Assembly (NCBI GenBank): GCA_964485405.1
Contig: CAZAJG010000003.1
Span: forward strand, 62,001 to 126,000
Source: CAKZNE01 sp964485405
GTDB lineage: Bacteria; Bacteroidota; Bacteroidia; Flavobacteriales; Schleiferiaceae
Direction of reading: 5' to 3'
Length of the DNA: 64,000 nt
Shown: piece after piece, positions 25,832 through 34,677 of the stretch
Layout of the letters: every line of letters starts with the position of its first letter
How positions within the stretch are numbered: the first letter of the stretch is position 1
The notes under the pieces: generated by a model
Told to the model about the DNA's origin: nothing
The model's input: only the letters and a program-made list of their open reading frames with translations
Database searches by the model: none
Program-made: the position numbers and the translations under genes

Positions 25832-26953
25832 ATGAAGTTTATAGTGTCCAGTGGCGCCCTTTTAAAGCAACTACAAGTTGTTGGAGGTGTGTTGAACAAT
25901 AATAATACTCTTGCGATTCTAGACAATTTTCTATTTGATTTAGATCAGAATACATTGACTATTTCTGCATCAGATCTAGAAACTACAATTAGTTCTACTA
26001 TTGAAGTAGATAGCTCAAACAGCGGGCTGGCTGCTGTTCCTGCTAGATTATTGTTGGATGGATTAAAAGCTCTTCCAGAGCAGCCTGTTACATTCATATT
26101 CGATAAAGAATCGAATACGGTGGAGATGAGTTCTGATTATGGAAAGTATTCTTTGGCATTTGTAGAAGGAGATGAATTTCCAAAGTTGCCAGATATGGAA
26201 GATATCAGTACTACTGTTATTCCTGGTGAAATTCTTTCTACAGCGATCAATAAAACTCTTTTTGCAGCTGGTAACGATGAGTTGAGGCCAGTAATGTCTG
26301 GAGTATTCTTTCAATTTAGCTCGGAGGATTTAACTTTTGTGGCTACAGATGCACATAAACTAGTTCGTTATAGAAGAACAGATTTAAAGGCGGATCATAC
26401 CGTTGAGTTCATCATGCCTAGAAAGCCGCTAACTATTTTAAAGTCCACCTTAGCCTCTATGGGCCAAGAGGTAAACATTCATTATAACGATACAAACGCC
26501 AGATTTGAATTTGAGAATATCATTTTGACCTGTCGCTTGATTGATGGTAAATACCCTAACTACGAAGCGGTAATCCCTAAGGAGAATCCAAACAAAATGG
26601 AAATCGAAAGAACAGGTTTCTTGGGTTCGGTTAAAAGGGTAGCGATCTTTTCAAATAAAACAACACACCAAGTAAGGCTTAAGATCGCAGGATCGGAACT
26701 TCAAGTTTCTGCTGAGGATATCGATTTTTCGAATAAAGCACATGAAAGGCTGAATTGTAATTACCAAGGCGATGATATCGAAATTGGTTTTAACAGTCGT
26801 TTCCTAAATGAAATGTTAAGCAACTTAGAATCAGATAATGTGGTTCTTGAAATGTCTGCACCAAACAGAGCTGGAATCATTTTACCAAATGATGGTATGG
26901 ATGAAGGGGAAGATATTCTGATGCTGGTTATGCCTGTAATGTTGAATAGCTAA
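25832..26953 (+). CDS. dnaN: DNA polymerase III beta subunit (sliding clamp)
   Basis: This is the 373-residue ring-forming processivity clamp. It starts MKFIVSSGALLKQLQVVGGVL and shows the clamp repeats: LDNFLFDLDQNTLTISASDLETTIS, RPVMSGVFFQF, VATDAHKLVRYRR, CRLIDGKYPNYEAVIP, and the C-terminal LVMPVML. Length matches the family. dnaA and recF are not beside it, which is usual in Bacteroidota, where dnaN is often away from the origin and near gldFG. Confidence 0.97.
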   Translation: MKFIVSSGALLKQLQVVGGVLNNNNTLAILDNFLFDLDQNTLTISASDLETTISSTIEVDSSNSGLAAVPARLLLDGLKALPEQPVTFIFDKESNTVEMSSDYGKYSLAFVEGDEFPKLPDMEDISTTVIPGEILSTAINKTLFAAGNDELRPVMSGVFFQFSSEDLTFVATDAHKLVRYRRTDLKADHTVEFIMPRKPLTILKSTLASMGQEVNIHYNDTNARFEFENIILTCRLIDGKYPNYEAVIPKENPNKMEIERTGFLGSVKRVAIFSNKTTHQVRLKIAGSELQVSAEDIDFSNKAHERLNCNYQGDDIEIGFNSRFLNEMLSNLESDNVVLEMSAPNRAGIILPNDGMDEGEDILMLVMPVMLNS

Positions 26954-26986
26954 ATATATTCACTTGGTTTACCTCTTTATCCGTAA

Positions 26987-27667
26987 ATGAAACTTCTGGT
27001 TATAGGAGATGTTCACGGGTGTTATTATACCCTCAAAGAACTGGTTCAGAAAAACTGGAAACCAAAAAAAGAGATACTGATTCAGGTCGGAGACTTAATC
27101 AATAAGGGTCCCTACAGTGCCAAATGCTTACAGTATTGGAAAACTTTACAGGATGAATATCCAGACCAGGTTTTTTTGATTCGAGGGAATCATGAGCAAA
27201 AAGTTATAGACTATTTTGTAGAAGATAAGCTAGATCCTTTTATACCCAGCCTTTTACAAAATTTAGAAGAAGAGGGTTTAAAGCCAAGAGAGGTTTTCAA
27301 TTGGTTAAGTGAGCTGCCTCTCAAATGGGAATCTGACGGAGTTTGTATCACACATGCCGGTATTTCAAAAACAAAACAAGATCCATTTACAGAGAAAAAT
27401 CCAAATGGAGTTCTCTACAATCGAAAGGAACTGAGAAACATAAAAAAGGTTCAGGTAGTTGGCCATATTGTGGTGAAGGGGAACAAACCCATTTTTAGTC
27501 CCAGTGAAAATGCTTGGTATATCGATACTGGAGTTTGGATTAAAAAGTACCTCTCTGCATTAAAGATTAGTTCTGAAGGAGTAAAAGTAAAAGTTATTAA
27601 AGAGGAAAGGTCTGATTTAGATAATAAAGATTCCTCCGGATACTCTTGTAAATCAAGAAGTTATTGA
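26987..27667 (+). CDS. Metallophosphoesterase, PPP/ApaH-like phosphatase
   Basis: This 226-residue protein has the full set of calcineurin-type motifs: GDVHGCYYTLKEL (residues 7-19), QVGDLINKGPYS, IRGNHEQ, THAGIS and VVGHIVVKG. These coordinate two metals. The family includes Ser/Thr protein phosphatases and diadenosine tetraphosphate hydrolases; the short length and the motif spacing are close to bacterial PrpE/ApaH-like enzymes, but the substrate cannot be decided. It lies 33 bp after dnaN on the same strand. Confidence 0.85.
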   Translation: MKLLVIGDVHGCYYTLKELVQKNWKPKKEILIQVGDLINKGPYSAKCLQYWKTLQDEYPDQVFLIRGNHEQKVIDYFVEDKLDPFIPSLLQNLEEEGLKPREVFNWLSELPLKWESDGVCITHAGISKTKQDPFTEKNPNGVLYNRKELRNIKKVQVVGHIVVKGNKPIFSPSENAWYIDTGVWIKKYLSALKISSEGVKVKVIKEERSDLDNKDSSGYSCKSRSY

Positions 27668-27706
27668 TTTGGGATGGAGGCTTGTATAAGCATAATGCTT
27701 ATACTC

Positions 27707-27736
27707 TTGTACATACTCTACTTTCTTATAATTTTG
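27707..27736 (+). promoter_or_regulatory. Bacteroidota-type promoter for pruA
   Basis: TTG at 27707-27709, a 19-bp spacer and TAATTTTG at 27729-27736 match the primary-sigma promoter of the phylum (-33 TTTG/TTG, N19-21, TAnnTTTG). The start codon is 29 bp downstream of the -7 box. Confidence 0.65.
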
Positions 27737-27765
27737 CGGTCTAATAAAATTTAAAACACACAATA

Positions 27766-29397
27766 ATGATCAAAGGATTTTATAATGTACCCTTGGCTAT
27801 GAATGAGCCTATTTTAGGATATGCTCCGGGTAGTAGTGAGAGAAAATCACTTCAAGAAGCCTATGACAGTATGTGGAATTCGGTTATTGAAATTCCAATG
27901 GTGATCAATGGCGAAAAAGTTACCACAGGAAACCTTGGTCGAGTTATTCCTCCTCATGATCATCAACATAATGTAGGATCTTACCATCTAGGAGATGCTT
28001 CTCATGTAAATAAAGCCATAGAATCAGCTTTAAACGCAAAAGAGAGCTGGGAAAAACTTAGCTGGGAACATAGGTCGGCTATCTTCTTAAAGGCGGCTGA
28101 TTTATTGGCTGGCCCATACCGGGCAAAGATTAATGCAGCTACTATGATTTCTCAAGGAAAAAATGCTTTTCAGGCGGAAATCGATGCCGCTTGTGAAATG
28201 ATAGACTTTCTAAGGTATAACGTGCAATATGTTACGGAGATTTACAGTGAGCAGCCAGAATCTGGAGATGGTGTATGGAACAAGCTAGATTACCGTCCGT
28301 TAGAAGGTTTCACTTTTGCGATCACTCCATTTAACTTTACCGCTATTGCTGGAAACCTTACAACCTCCATGGCTATGATGGGTAATGTAGTGGTTTGGAA
28401 ACCTTCTTTAAGTCAGATTTACTCTGCGCAAGTGTTAATGGAGGTGTTTGAAGAGGCTGGATTGCCTGATGGCGTAATTAATATGATATTTACTGACCCA
28501 GCAGAAACTGCGGAGATTGTCTTTAATCATAGAGATTTTGCGGGTCTTCATTTTACTGGGTCTACGCACGTGTTTAAGGATATTTGGAAAACTATTGGAA
28601 CGAACATCCATAAATATAGAACGTATCCAAGAATAGTTGGTGAAACTGGGGGTAAGGATTATGTAGTTGCTCATAAAAGTGCCAATGCTAAAGAGGTGGC
28701 GGTGTCCCTTTCTCGAGGTGCTTTTGAATATCAAGGACAAAAGTGTAGTGCAGCATCTAGAGCTTATATTCCCTCAAACCTTTGGGAGGATGTAAAGCGT
28801 TACTTATTAGAAGATATGGCTACTTTCAAAATAGGATCGCCTAGAGATTTTACAAACTTTATCAATGCTGTTATCCATGAAGGCTCGTTTGATAAATTGG
28901 CGAGTTTTATAGATCAGGCAAAACAAGATGAAGGTGTTGAGATTTTAGCTGGAGGGAATTATGATAAATCTACAGGTTACTTTGTGGAGCCTACCGTTAT
29001 CTTAGCTAGTGATCCAATGTATCAGACTATGTGTACAGAACTGTTTGGACCGGTTCTTACTATCCATGTTTACGATGCTGATAAGTATGAAGAAACATTG
29101 GATTTGGTGGATAGCACATCAGAATATGCTTTAACGGGATCCTTATTTTCGAAAGATAGATATGCCCTTCAATTGGGAATGGAGAAGTTAAAGCATTCTG
29201 CGGGAAACTTCTATGTGAACGATAAGCCCACGGGTGCAGTTGTTGGCCAACAACCTTTTGGTGGCGCAAGAGGATCTGGTACCAATGATAAGGCTGGTTC
29301 TATGTTAAACTTATTGAGATGGGTAAGTCCTCAGACTATTAAGGAGACTTTTGTGCCGGCAACGGATTACAAATACCCTTTTTTAGCAGAAGATTAG
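27766..29397 (+). CDS. pruA: L-glutamate gamma-semialdehyde dehydrogenase (1-pyrroline-5-carboxylate dehydrogenase)
   Basis: This 543-residue enzyme oxidises glutamate semialdehyde to glutamate with NAD, the second step of proline degradation. It is the group-2 monofunctional type, like the mitochondrial enzyme. It shows GFTFAITPFNFTAIAGNL, the NAD-loop FTGSTHVFK, general-base Glu in GETGGKDYVV, nucleophile Cys in QGQKCSAASRAY, and ELFGPVLTIHVY. Length is full. Proline dehydrogenase is not in the window. It has its own promoter and terminator, so it is transcribed alone. Confidence 0.95.
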   Translation: MIKGFYNVPLAMNEPILGYAPGSSERKSLQEAYDSMWNSVIEIPMVINGEKVTTGNLGRVIPPHDHQHNVGSYHLGDASHVNKAIESALNAKESWEKLSWEHRSAIFLKAADLLAGPYRAKINAATMISQGKNAFQAEIDAACEMIDFLRYNVQYVTEIYSEQPESGDGVWNKLDYRPLEGFTFAITPFNFTAIAGNLTTSMAMMGNVVVWKPSLSQIYSAQVLMEVFEEAGLPDGVINMIFTDPAETAEIVFNHRDFAGLHFTGSTHVFKDIWKTIGTNIHKYRTYPRIVGETGGKDYVVAHKSANAKEVAVSLSRGAFEYQGQKCSAASRAYIPSNLWEDVKRYLLEDMATFKIGSPRDFTNFINAVIHEGSFDKLASFIDQAKQDEGVEILAGGNYDKSTGYFVEPTVILASDPMYQTMCTELFGPVLTIHVYDADKYEETLDLVDSTSEYALTGSLFSKDRYALQLGMEKLKHSAGNFYVNDKPTGAVVGQQPFGGARGSGTNDKAGSMLNLLRWVSPQTIKETFVPATDYKYPFLAED

Positions 29398-29419
29398 ATA
29401 CCATATTTTAACATAATTT

Positions 29420-29448
29420 AAAAAAGGGAGACATCGTCTCCCTTTTTT
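29420..29448 (+). terminator. Rho-independent terminator after pruA
   Basis: The stem GGGAGAC-ATC-GTCTCCC is extended by A/T pairs and followed by TTTTTTT, 23 bp after the pruA stop. Confidence 0.9.
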
Positions 29449-29549
29449 TATGAATAAATTTAACATGTTATGTGTTTGTAAAACAGGTATTTGAATTTTT
29501 AATGTTAACCTATTGTTAAGTTAGTGTTTATTGAATATAAATTTATCGT

Positions 29550-29557
29550 TATATTTG
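29550..29557 (+). promoter_or_regulatory. Possible -7 promoter element for the MORN-like gene
   Basis: TATATTTG matches TAnnTTTG, 26 bp before the ATG at 29584. The nearest TTG upstream (29531-29533) leaves a spacer of only 16 bp, shorter than usual. Confidence 0.4.
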
Positions 29558-29583
29558 TTTTGTTAATGTTAAAAAATGAAGAG

Positions 29584-29952
29584 ATGAAATTAATAAAATT
29601 AGGCAGCTTGGTGGTGGTTTTAATGTTAGCTTCTTTAAATCTATCCGCTCAAAGCAAGCCCGTTTATAAAAAATCAGGACATACGATTACCGTTTTTCAT
29701 TACTATGAGAATGGAGCAGTAAAAGAAACAGGAACCTACTTTAAAGGAGTTCTCCATGGAACTTGGATGCAGTATCATCCCACAGGTGAGTTAAAGGCAA
29801 AAGCAAGATATGACTATGGAGACAAGGAAGGTAAATGGTTTACTTGGTCTCCGGATGGAAAGGAACTAGTAGAGGTAGAGTATGAAGATAATAAGCCAAT
29901 AAGCGTTTCTAAATGGAAACTGGAAGAATCAAACTTATTTGCAGAACGATAA
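29584..29952 (+). CDS. Secreted MORN-like repeat protein (YwqK-type)
   Basis: This 122-residue protein has the signal peptide MKLIKLGSLVVVLMLASLNLSAQ. It contains three or so MORN-like units of the YwqK type: YYENGAVKETGTYFKGVLHGTW, YHPTGELKAKARYDYGDKEGKWF, WSPDGKELVEVEYEDNK. The longest open frame starts 60 bases upstream, but the signal peptide and the promoter position favour the ATG at 29584. YwqK of Bacillus is sometimes called an antitoxin; these short exported repeat proteins of Bacteroidota have no known toxin partner, and none is next to it here. Confidence 0.75.
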   Translation: MKLIKLGSLVVVLMLASLNLSAQSKPVYKKSGHTITVFHYYENGAVKETGTYFKGVLHGTWMQYHPTGELKAKARYDYGDKEGKWFTWSPDGKELVEVEYEDNKPISVSKWKLEESNLFAER

Positions 29953-29973
29953 TAACTAAGTTTATTTAATTTT

Positions 29974-29999
29974 AAGGCGATTTTTAATCGCCTTTTTTT
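29974..29999 (+). terminator. Rho-independent terminator after the MORN-like gene
   Basis: The stem AAGGCGATT-TTT-AATCGCCTT is followed by TTTTT, 21 bp after the stop. It separates this gene from yaaA. Confidence 0.9.
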
Positions 30000-30010
30000 A
30001 TTTATAAACT

Positions 30011-30790
30011 ATGCTATTATTCATTTCCCCGGCTAAATCTCTTGATTTTGATCATCACAAAAAGCTGGGAGAGTCTACAACTCCATATTTTTTAAACGAT
30101 GCAGCTAAAGTAAATGCCAGCTTAAAAAGGAAAAGCAAGAAGGCCTTGAAAGATTTGCAGGGTATTAGTACGCAGTTAGCAGAGCTTAATTATCATCGAA
30201 ATCAAATCTGGAATGACGACCAAGAGGCTCAACAGTCTCAAGCCGCATTAGCTTTTAAAGGTGATGTTTATCAAGGCATGCAAGCTGAGAAATGGACGGA
30301 AAGAAATATGGAGGTTGCTCAAAAACACTTACGCATTCTTTCTGGCTTGTACGGGATCCTCAAACCGGGAGACCAAATAAGGCCTTACCGACTTGAGATG
30401 GGCACTAAACTCAAAGTAGGTAGAAGGGAGAATCTTTACCAATTTTGGGGAGATAAGCTAAAAAAATACTTCAAGGATAATATTGATCCTAAAATCTTAG
30501 TTGTTAACTTGGCAAGCAACGAATATTTTAAAGCAATAAAAACCGAAAAAATTCCAAATCCAGTAGTGAACATAGATTTTAAGGATTTCCACAATGGAGA
30601 TTTTAAAATGATCAGTTTCTTTGCAAAGAAAGCTAGAGGGATGATGGCGGATTATGTTGTTCAAAATGAGTTGACTGAAAAAGAAGAGATGAAAGAATTT
30701 AATACCGATGGGTATTTTTTTGATGAAAACTCATCTGGACCAGATCATTATATATTTTTGCGTAACAAACAGGAAAAAGCGGAACAATGA
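30011..30790 (+). CDS. yaaA: Peroxide stress protein YaaA
   Basis: This 259-residue protein of the YaaA/DUF328 family lowers free iron and protects DNA during hydrogen peroxide stress in E. coli. It shows MLLFISPAKSLDF, the WNDDQEAQQSQAALAFKGDVYQGM segment, LRILSGLYGILKPGDQIRPYRLEMG and NLASNEYFKAI. The length matches. Its stop overlaps the next gene by ATGA, implying co-translation with a small barrel protein. Confidence 0.93.
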   Translation: MLLFISPAKSLDFDHHKKLGESTTPYFLNDAAKVNASLKRKSKKALKDLQGISTQLAELNYHRNQIWNDDQEAQQSQAALAFKGDVYQGMQAEKWTERNMEVAQKHLRILSGLYGILKPGDQIRPYRLEMGTKLKVGRRENLYQFWGDKLKKYFKDNIDPKILVVNLASNEYFKAIKTEKIPNPVVNIDFKDFHNGDFKMISFFAKKARGMMADYVVQNELTEKEEMKEFNTDGYFFDENSSGPDHYIFLRNKQEKAEQ

Positions 30791-31458
30791 ACAAATGGCT
30801 TTTAGTGATTCTTTTGTTTTCGGCATTTACGATTGATAGTAATGCTCAAGCAAAACTGAGATACACAGAATTTGGGTTAGGAATAGGAACACTTACTTCA
30901 TCAAATGACATAGCGACAACCTCCAGTGTGTCTGCCATTCTAAAGGAAATCAGGCCTAATGCCAAAATTTACGGAATGTACCATGTGAATGATTGGTTCG
31001 GCTTAGGGGCGGAATTTAACTACGGTTGGATTTTTAATGATGATGACAATCATACAAATGTCAATAGAGGTTTGGAGGTTGTCACTACCTTATCGCAAAT
31101 CAATTTGTTTACAGAGATAAACTTTATCCGTTTCGGAAAGTTCCACAGAGAAGTTAAGTTTGGTATGTTTACTCGCCTAGGAGCTGGGTTCACTGGGTAT
31201 AATCCGAATCTTAGCTTTAAAACTTTGAAGCCTGAGAGTATAACACTATATCCAGATTCGTACACAGCTGCAAATTATTTTATAAGCCTAGGTTTTAAGT
31301 TTAGAACCAGTTACAAGAACGTATTGAGAGTGGAAGCCACTTTTCATGGCTTAGCTGCTGACAATATTGATGGTTTTGAGAATACGACACAGTTCGCTAC
31401 CTCTGCAAACGATAGTTATGGCGGTGTTATGATCTCTTACAGTATGATCGTTTTCTAA
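30787..31458 (+). CDS. Outer-membrane beta-barrel protein, unassigned
   Basis: This 223-residue protein has a signal peptide (about 1-21, ending SNAQA) followed by RYTEFGLGIGTLTSSNDI and a series of amphipathic strands (GAEFNYGWIFND, EINFIRFGKFHREVKFGMFTRLGAGFTGYNPN), ending GGVMISYSMIVF. This suggests an eight-to-ten-stranded barrel. It is co-transcribed with yaaA (4-bp overlap). No family was recognised. Confidence 0.65.
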   Translation: MNKWLLVILLFSAFTIDSNAQAKLRYTEFGLGIGTLTSSNDIATTSSVSAILKEIRPNAKIYGMYHVNDWFGLGAEFNYGWIFNDDDNHTNVNRGLEVVTTLSQINLFTEINFIRFGKFHREVKFGMFTRLGAGFTGYNPNLSFKTLKPESITLYPDSYTAANYFISLGFKFRTSYKNVLRVEATFHGLAADNIDGFENTTQFATSANDSYGGVMISYSMIVF

Positions 31459-31473
31459 GAAAAAATGCTGGTA

Positions 31474-32942
31474 CTACTCTGTTCTCTCAAGTGCTCCGAG
31501 ATCGGGAGTATTTCTTATATTTCCTTTTAGGTCCAAAATGTATGGGCCAATGTCCGTAATATTTCCTTGATCAATAGCTTGTGAACCGCTATCAAGTGCA
31601 TAATTGTTTTGATTTGTATTGACAAATTGAGGGTCAAGGTTCACCAAAGGCAAACTGAAGCGCGGATCGGTTACATCAAACCCTCGTTGATCTACAATAG
31701 TATTTAACTTAAATAGGGTATTATTAAATTGATAGTTAAAACCACCCGTTTCATCTTCTAAGAGACTCAATTCTTGAGTATTGCTTCCAAATACAATACA
31801 ATTTCCAAAGTAAGCATTGTTTAAGCTGCGAACAAATCGTGTGGTACCACCATTCGAGTTTTGAACGTCTAAAAAGTTGGTTAAAACGACTGCAGGCGTT
31901 GTTCGTGTAGATTGACTCCAGTAGTTGGCAAAGGTGCAATGGCGAAAGCGATAGTTTCCACCAAAGCAATACAAATTGTGCAAACCGCTATTAGCTATAA
32001 TGAGGTTGCCGGCTTCAACGCTGCCAAATCCACCGTACATTCCTGTTCTAGAAGTGTTTAAAATAGAAGTGTTAGTAATGACAAGTTGATCTGAAAATTG
32101 AGCGCTATCCAAGCGAATTGCATTAACCGCATTTTTTATCACTGTATTATTAATAATAGCTCTAGCGCCATCATCTATAAAGATTCCTCCTAAAACGCCA
32201 CCCCATTGCCCTGGACTATCCTCATAGAAAGGCTCCAACCTATCACCAGTGAATAGAACCGAGTCGCTAAGGCCCGCTTGAGCATTTTCTGCAATTTTAA
32301 GTTGACCACCATTGGACACCCAAAGACCGGAGTTATTGTGAAAATATACTTCCGCACCAGGGTCGATTTGTAATTCACATCCATCTGGAATTCTTGCGTA
32401 ACCATATACAACATGCTTTTCACCATTGGCCCAAACATCGTTACAGTCAATGTTAGAGTAGGGGATAAGGGTTGATCCAAAAGCTATAAATCTATCGGGA
32501 TAATGAAACTCGGCATCCCAAACCAAGGTTACGAGCTTTACATCTTGAGAAGTTCCTTTGTTGTTAAATATGATTTGGTCTTCATAGACTATTTGCCCTG
32601 GATTTGTCAAATTGTTCGTTACCTCCACAAAAATGTAGATACTATCGTTAGGGAGTATTTCTACATCAGTTAAATTGTTGCTTGCTGTACCATTGATATT
32701 TAGCCGATAGAGGCTATTAGGGTCATTCAACCGGATGTTATCTACGATAACGATTTCATCCTCTGGATTAAATACTTTTAAGGTATATGTGCTAGAACCT
32801 ACCGTAGTAAAAACAGTATCTAGAAAAACTGTATCTGTGAAAATCGAAGATTAACCCCTTCTGATTTAATGACGGGATCTTTATGGCACGCAGCCGTTAG
32901 CATCAATAATAGAGCAAAAATCGGCAGTAATAGATTCTTCAT
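31474..32942 (-). pseudogene. Beta-helix repeat lipoprotein with a one-base frameshift
   Basis: The ATG at 32942 begins a lipoprotein signal, MKNLLLPIFALLLMLTAAC (cysteine 19), which stays open for 40 codons and stops. From the frameshift point the remaining 440 or so codons continue in another frame: TDTVFLDTVFTTVGSSTYTLKVFNPEDE, then NDPNSLYRLNINGTAS and an immunoglobulin-like plus right-handed beta-helix region with repeated short strands (GGIFIDDGARAIINNTVIKNAV), ending DLGALERTE. The two pieces together are a complete family protein of about 489 residues. The break falls at a T4 run on the coding strand (32841-32844); one extra T would restore LRFFTDTV. It could be a real mutation, slippage-based phase variation, or a sequencing error in a homopolymer. 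Confidence 0.75.
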
Positions 32943-33006
32943 AGGGTGTACTAACGAAGAGGTTTGCATAAAATTTCAGATTTTAGACCTCTTATTTATC
33001 AAAAGT

Positions 33007-33037
33007 TTTGGCAAAAATACAAGAATTTATATCTTTG
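33007..33037 (+). promoter_or_regulatory. Bacteroidota-type promoter for rpmE2
   Basis: TTTG at 33007-33010, a 19-bp spacer and TATCTTTG at 33030-33037 form an exact match to the primary-sigma promoter of the phylum. The leader to the L31 start would be about 45 bases. This is the clearest promoter in the window. Confidence 0.8.
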
Positions 33038-33088
33038 CACCCCTTAAAAAGTTGGGCAAAAACCTAAGCTTAAAGAAATTAAGAAATT

Positions 33089-33340
33089 ATGAAAAAAGGA
33101 ATTCACCCTGAAAACTATCGCGCAGTTGTATTTAAAGATATGAGCAATGGTGAGACTATCATCACCAAATCATGCGCTGAAACAAGAGACAACATTGAGA
33201 TTGATGGGGTTGAATACCCATTAATAAAGATGGAAATTTCATCTACATCTCACCCATTCTATACAGGTAAGATGAAGTTGGTAGATACGGCTGGACGTGT
33301 AGACAAGTTCCGTAACCGTTATGCTAAATTTAAGAAATAA
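33089..33340 (+). CDS. rpmE2: 50S ribosomal protein L31 type B
   Basis: The 83-residue L31 type B begins MKKGIHPENYRAVVFKDMSNGE and ends GRVDKFRNRYAKFKK. It has a single cysteine (KSCAETRD) rather than the CxxC pairs of the zinc-binding type A, so it does not need zinc. In many bacteria this form replaces type A under zinc starvation; in Bacteroidota it is often the only L31. No type A gene is in the window to compare. It has a strong promoter and a terminator of its own. Confidence 0.95.
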   Translation: MKKGIHPENYRAVVFKDMSNGETIITKSCAETRDNIEIDGVEYPLIKMEISSTSHPFYTGKMKLVDTAGRVDKFRNRYAKFKK

Positions 33341-33361
33341 GAATTTCTTTTAATGATATTT

Positions 33362-33398
33362 AAAGCCCTTGAGATTAATTCTGCAAGGGCTTTTTTAT
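33362..33398 (+). terminator. Rho-independent terminator after rpmE2
   Basis: The 10-bp stem AAAGCCCTTG with CAAGGGCTTT encloses a 12-base loop and is followed by T's, 21 bp after the rpmE2 stop. Confidence 0.9.
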
Positions 33399-33438
33399 TT
33401 CTATTATATTCAGAACTAATTATCTCAATAGTTTTTCC

Positions 33439-34602
33439 ATGAATGTTATTTTAGACGATAGTCAAACTCAACTTACCCTTTTACCTTTAACTTTTACCAG
33501 ACCTGCTTCAGAAATAAGAGTTGGGATATTAACTATCCGTGAAAAATGGGAAAAGCATGTTAAGGGTAGTTACTCTTGGAATACTCAAGAGTACTTAGTT
33601 TCAAAATTTCCAGTTACTGCTAGTGATGTAAATCTTATCATAAATGGTTCTGTTTGCCCAAATGAAGAGCTTTTACAAGCTATTGATCACCTCAAGGATG
33701 GTGAATGTTTGGTACAGGGTGATATTCTGATCGCCCAGAAATCTTCTCATACAGGCTTTCATGTTTCTAATGATATTGTAAAGACTTCTTTTGAAGGAAC
33801 CTTTAACTACATCAATAAATCGTGGCAGGTGTTTTCTTGTAACGCACAAGAAATGGATTTGGACTTTGAATTGATCACCAAAGGAAGAAGTAGTGCAGAG
33901 TTGAGCTCAACAAATACGGTTCTTGGCGATCGAATTTTCCTAGAGGAAGGAGCGGAAGCGGAATGTGCAATCTTTAACACTAAATCTGGCCCGGTTTATC
34001 TGGGTAAAGATTCTCTCGTAATGGAAGGATCTGTAGTAAGAGGTGGCTTGGCCTTATGCGAACACGCACAACTTAAATTGGCTAGTAAAATTTATGGGGC
34101 AACAACCATTGGTCCTCATTCGAAGGTTGGAGGAGAAGTAAACAATTCAGTGATTATCGGTTATTCTAATAAGGGACATGATGGTTTTTTAGGAAACTCA
34201 GTAATTGGGGAATGGTGCAATATTGGAGCCGATTCAAATAATTCAAACCTCAAAAATAATTACGATGAGGTAAAGCTTTGGAGCTATGAAAAAGGAGGTT
34301 TCGAAAAAACAGGTCTTCAGTTTTGCGGCTTAGTGATGGGTGATCATTCTAAATGTGGTATCAATACTATGTTTAATACGGGCACGGTGGTAGGCGTAAG
34401 TTCAAATATTTTTGGGGCCGGATTTCCTAGAAACTTTATACCATCCTTTAGTTGGGGAGGAGCTTCGGGTGTAACCGAATATAAATTTGAGAAAGCAATG
34501 GCTACTGCTGCTTTAGTTATGAAAAGGAGGGGAATTGAGCTGGATGAGGTTGAGCTAGGCATTCTTCAAGCGATTTACAATCAAACTCATGAAAAAGGAT
34601 AA
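33439..34602 (+). CDS. GlmU-like protein with degenerate nucleotidyltransferase domain and hexapeptide repeats
   Basis: This is a 387-residue protein of a Bacteroidota-type family annotated as putative sugar nucleotidyltransferase. The N-terminal part (MNVILDDSQTQLTLLPLTFTRPASEIRVGILTIREKWEKH) resembles a nucleotidyltransferase fold but lacks the GxGTRLxP glycine loop. From about residue 150 a left-handed beta-helix of hexapeptide repeats follows (VLGDRIFLEEGAEAECAIF, VYLGKDSLVMEGSVVRGGLAL, IYGATTIGPHSKVGGEVNNSVIIGYSNKGHDGFLGNSVIGEWCNIGADSNNS). The repeats suggest a trimeric acyltransferase-like enzyme. The true reaction is not known from sequence. It lies 75 bp before lon. Confidence 0.8.
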   Translation: MNVILDDSQTQLTLLPLTFTRPASEIRVGILTIREKWEKHVKGSYSWNTQEYLVSKFPVTASDVNLIINGSVCPNEELLQAIDHLKDGECLVQGDILIAQKSSHTGFHVSNDIVKTSFEGTFNYINKSWQVFSCNAQEMDLDFELITKGRSSAELSSTNTVLGDRIFLEEGAEAECAIFNTKSGPVYLGKDSLVMEGSVVRGGLALCEHAQLKLASKIYGATTIGPHSKVGGEVNNSVIIGYSNKGHDGFLGNSVIGEWCNIGADSNNSNLKNNYDEVKLWSYEKGGFEKTGLQFCGLVMGDHSKCGINTMFNTGTVVGVSSNIFGAGFPRNFIPSFSWGGASGVTEYKFEKAMATAALVMKRRGIELDEVELGILQAIYNQTHEKG

Positions 34603-34677
34603 TCGTTAGAGTCCTTTCTTGGCACACCAATTGACCTATATCTAGCTATATCGTAGAAAAATGTTGAATACGCCATT

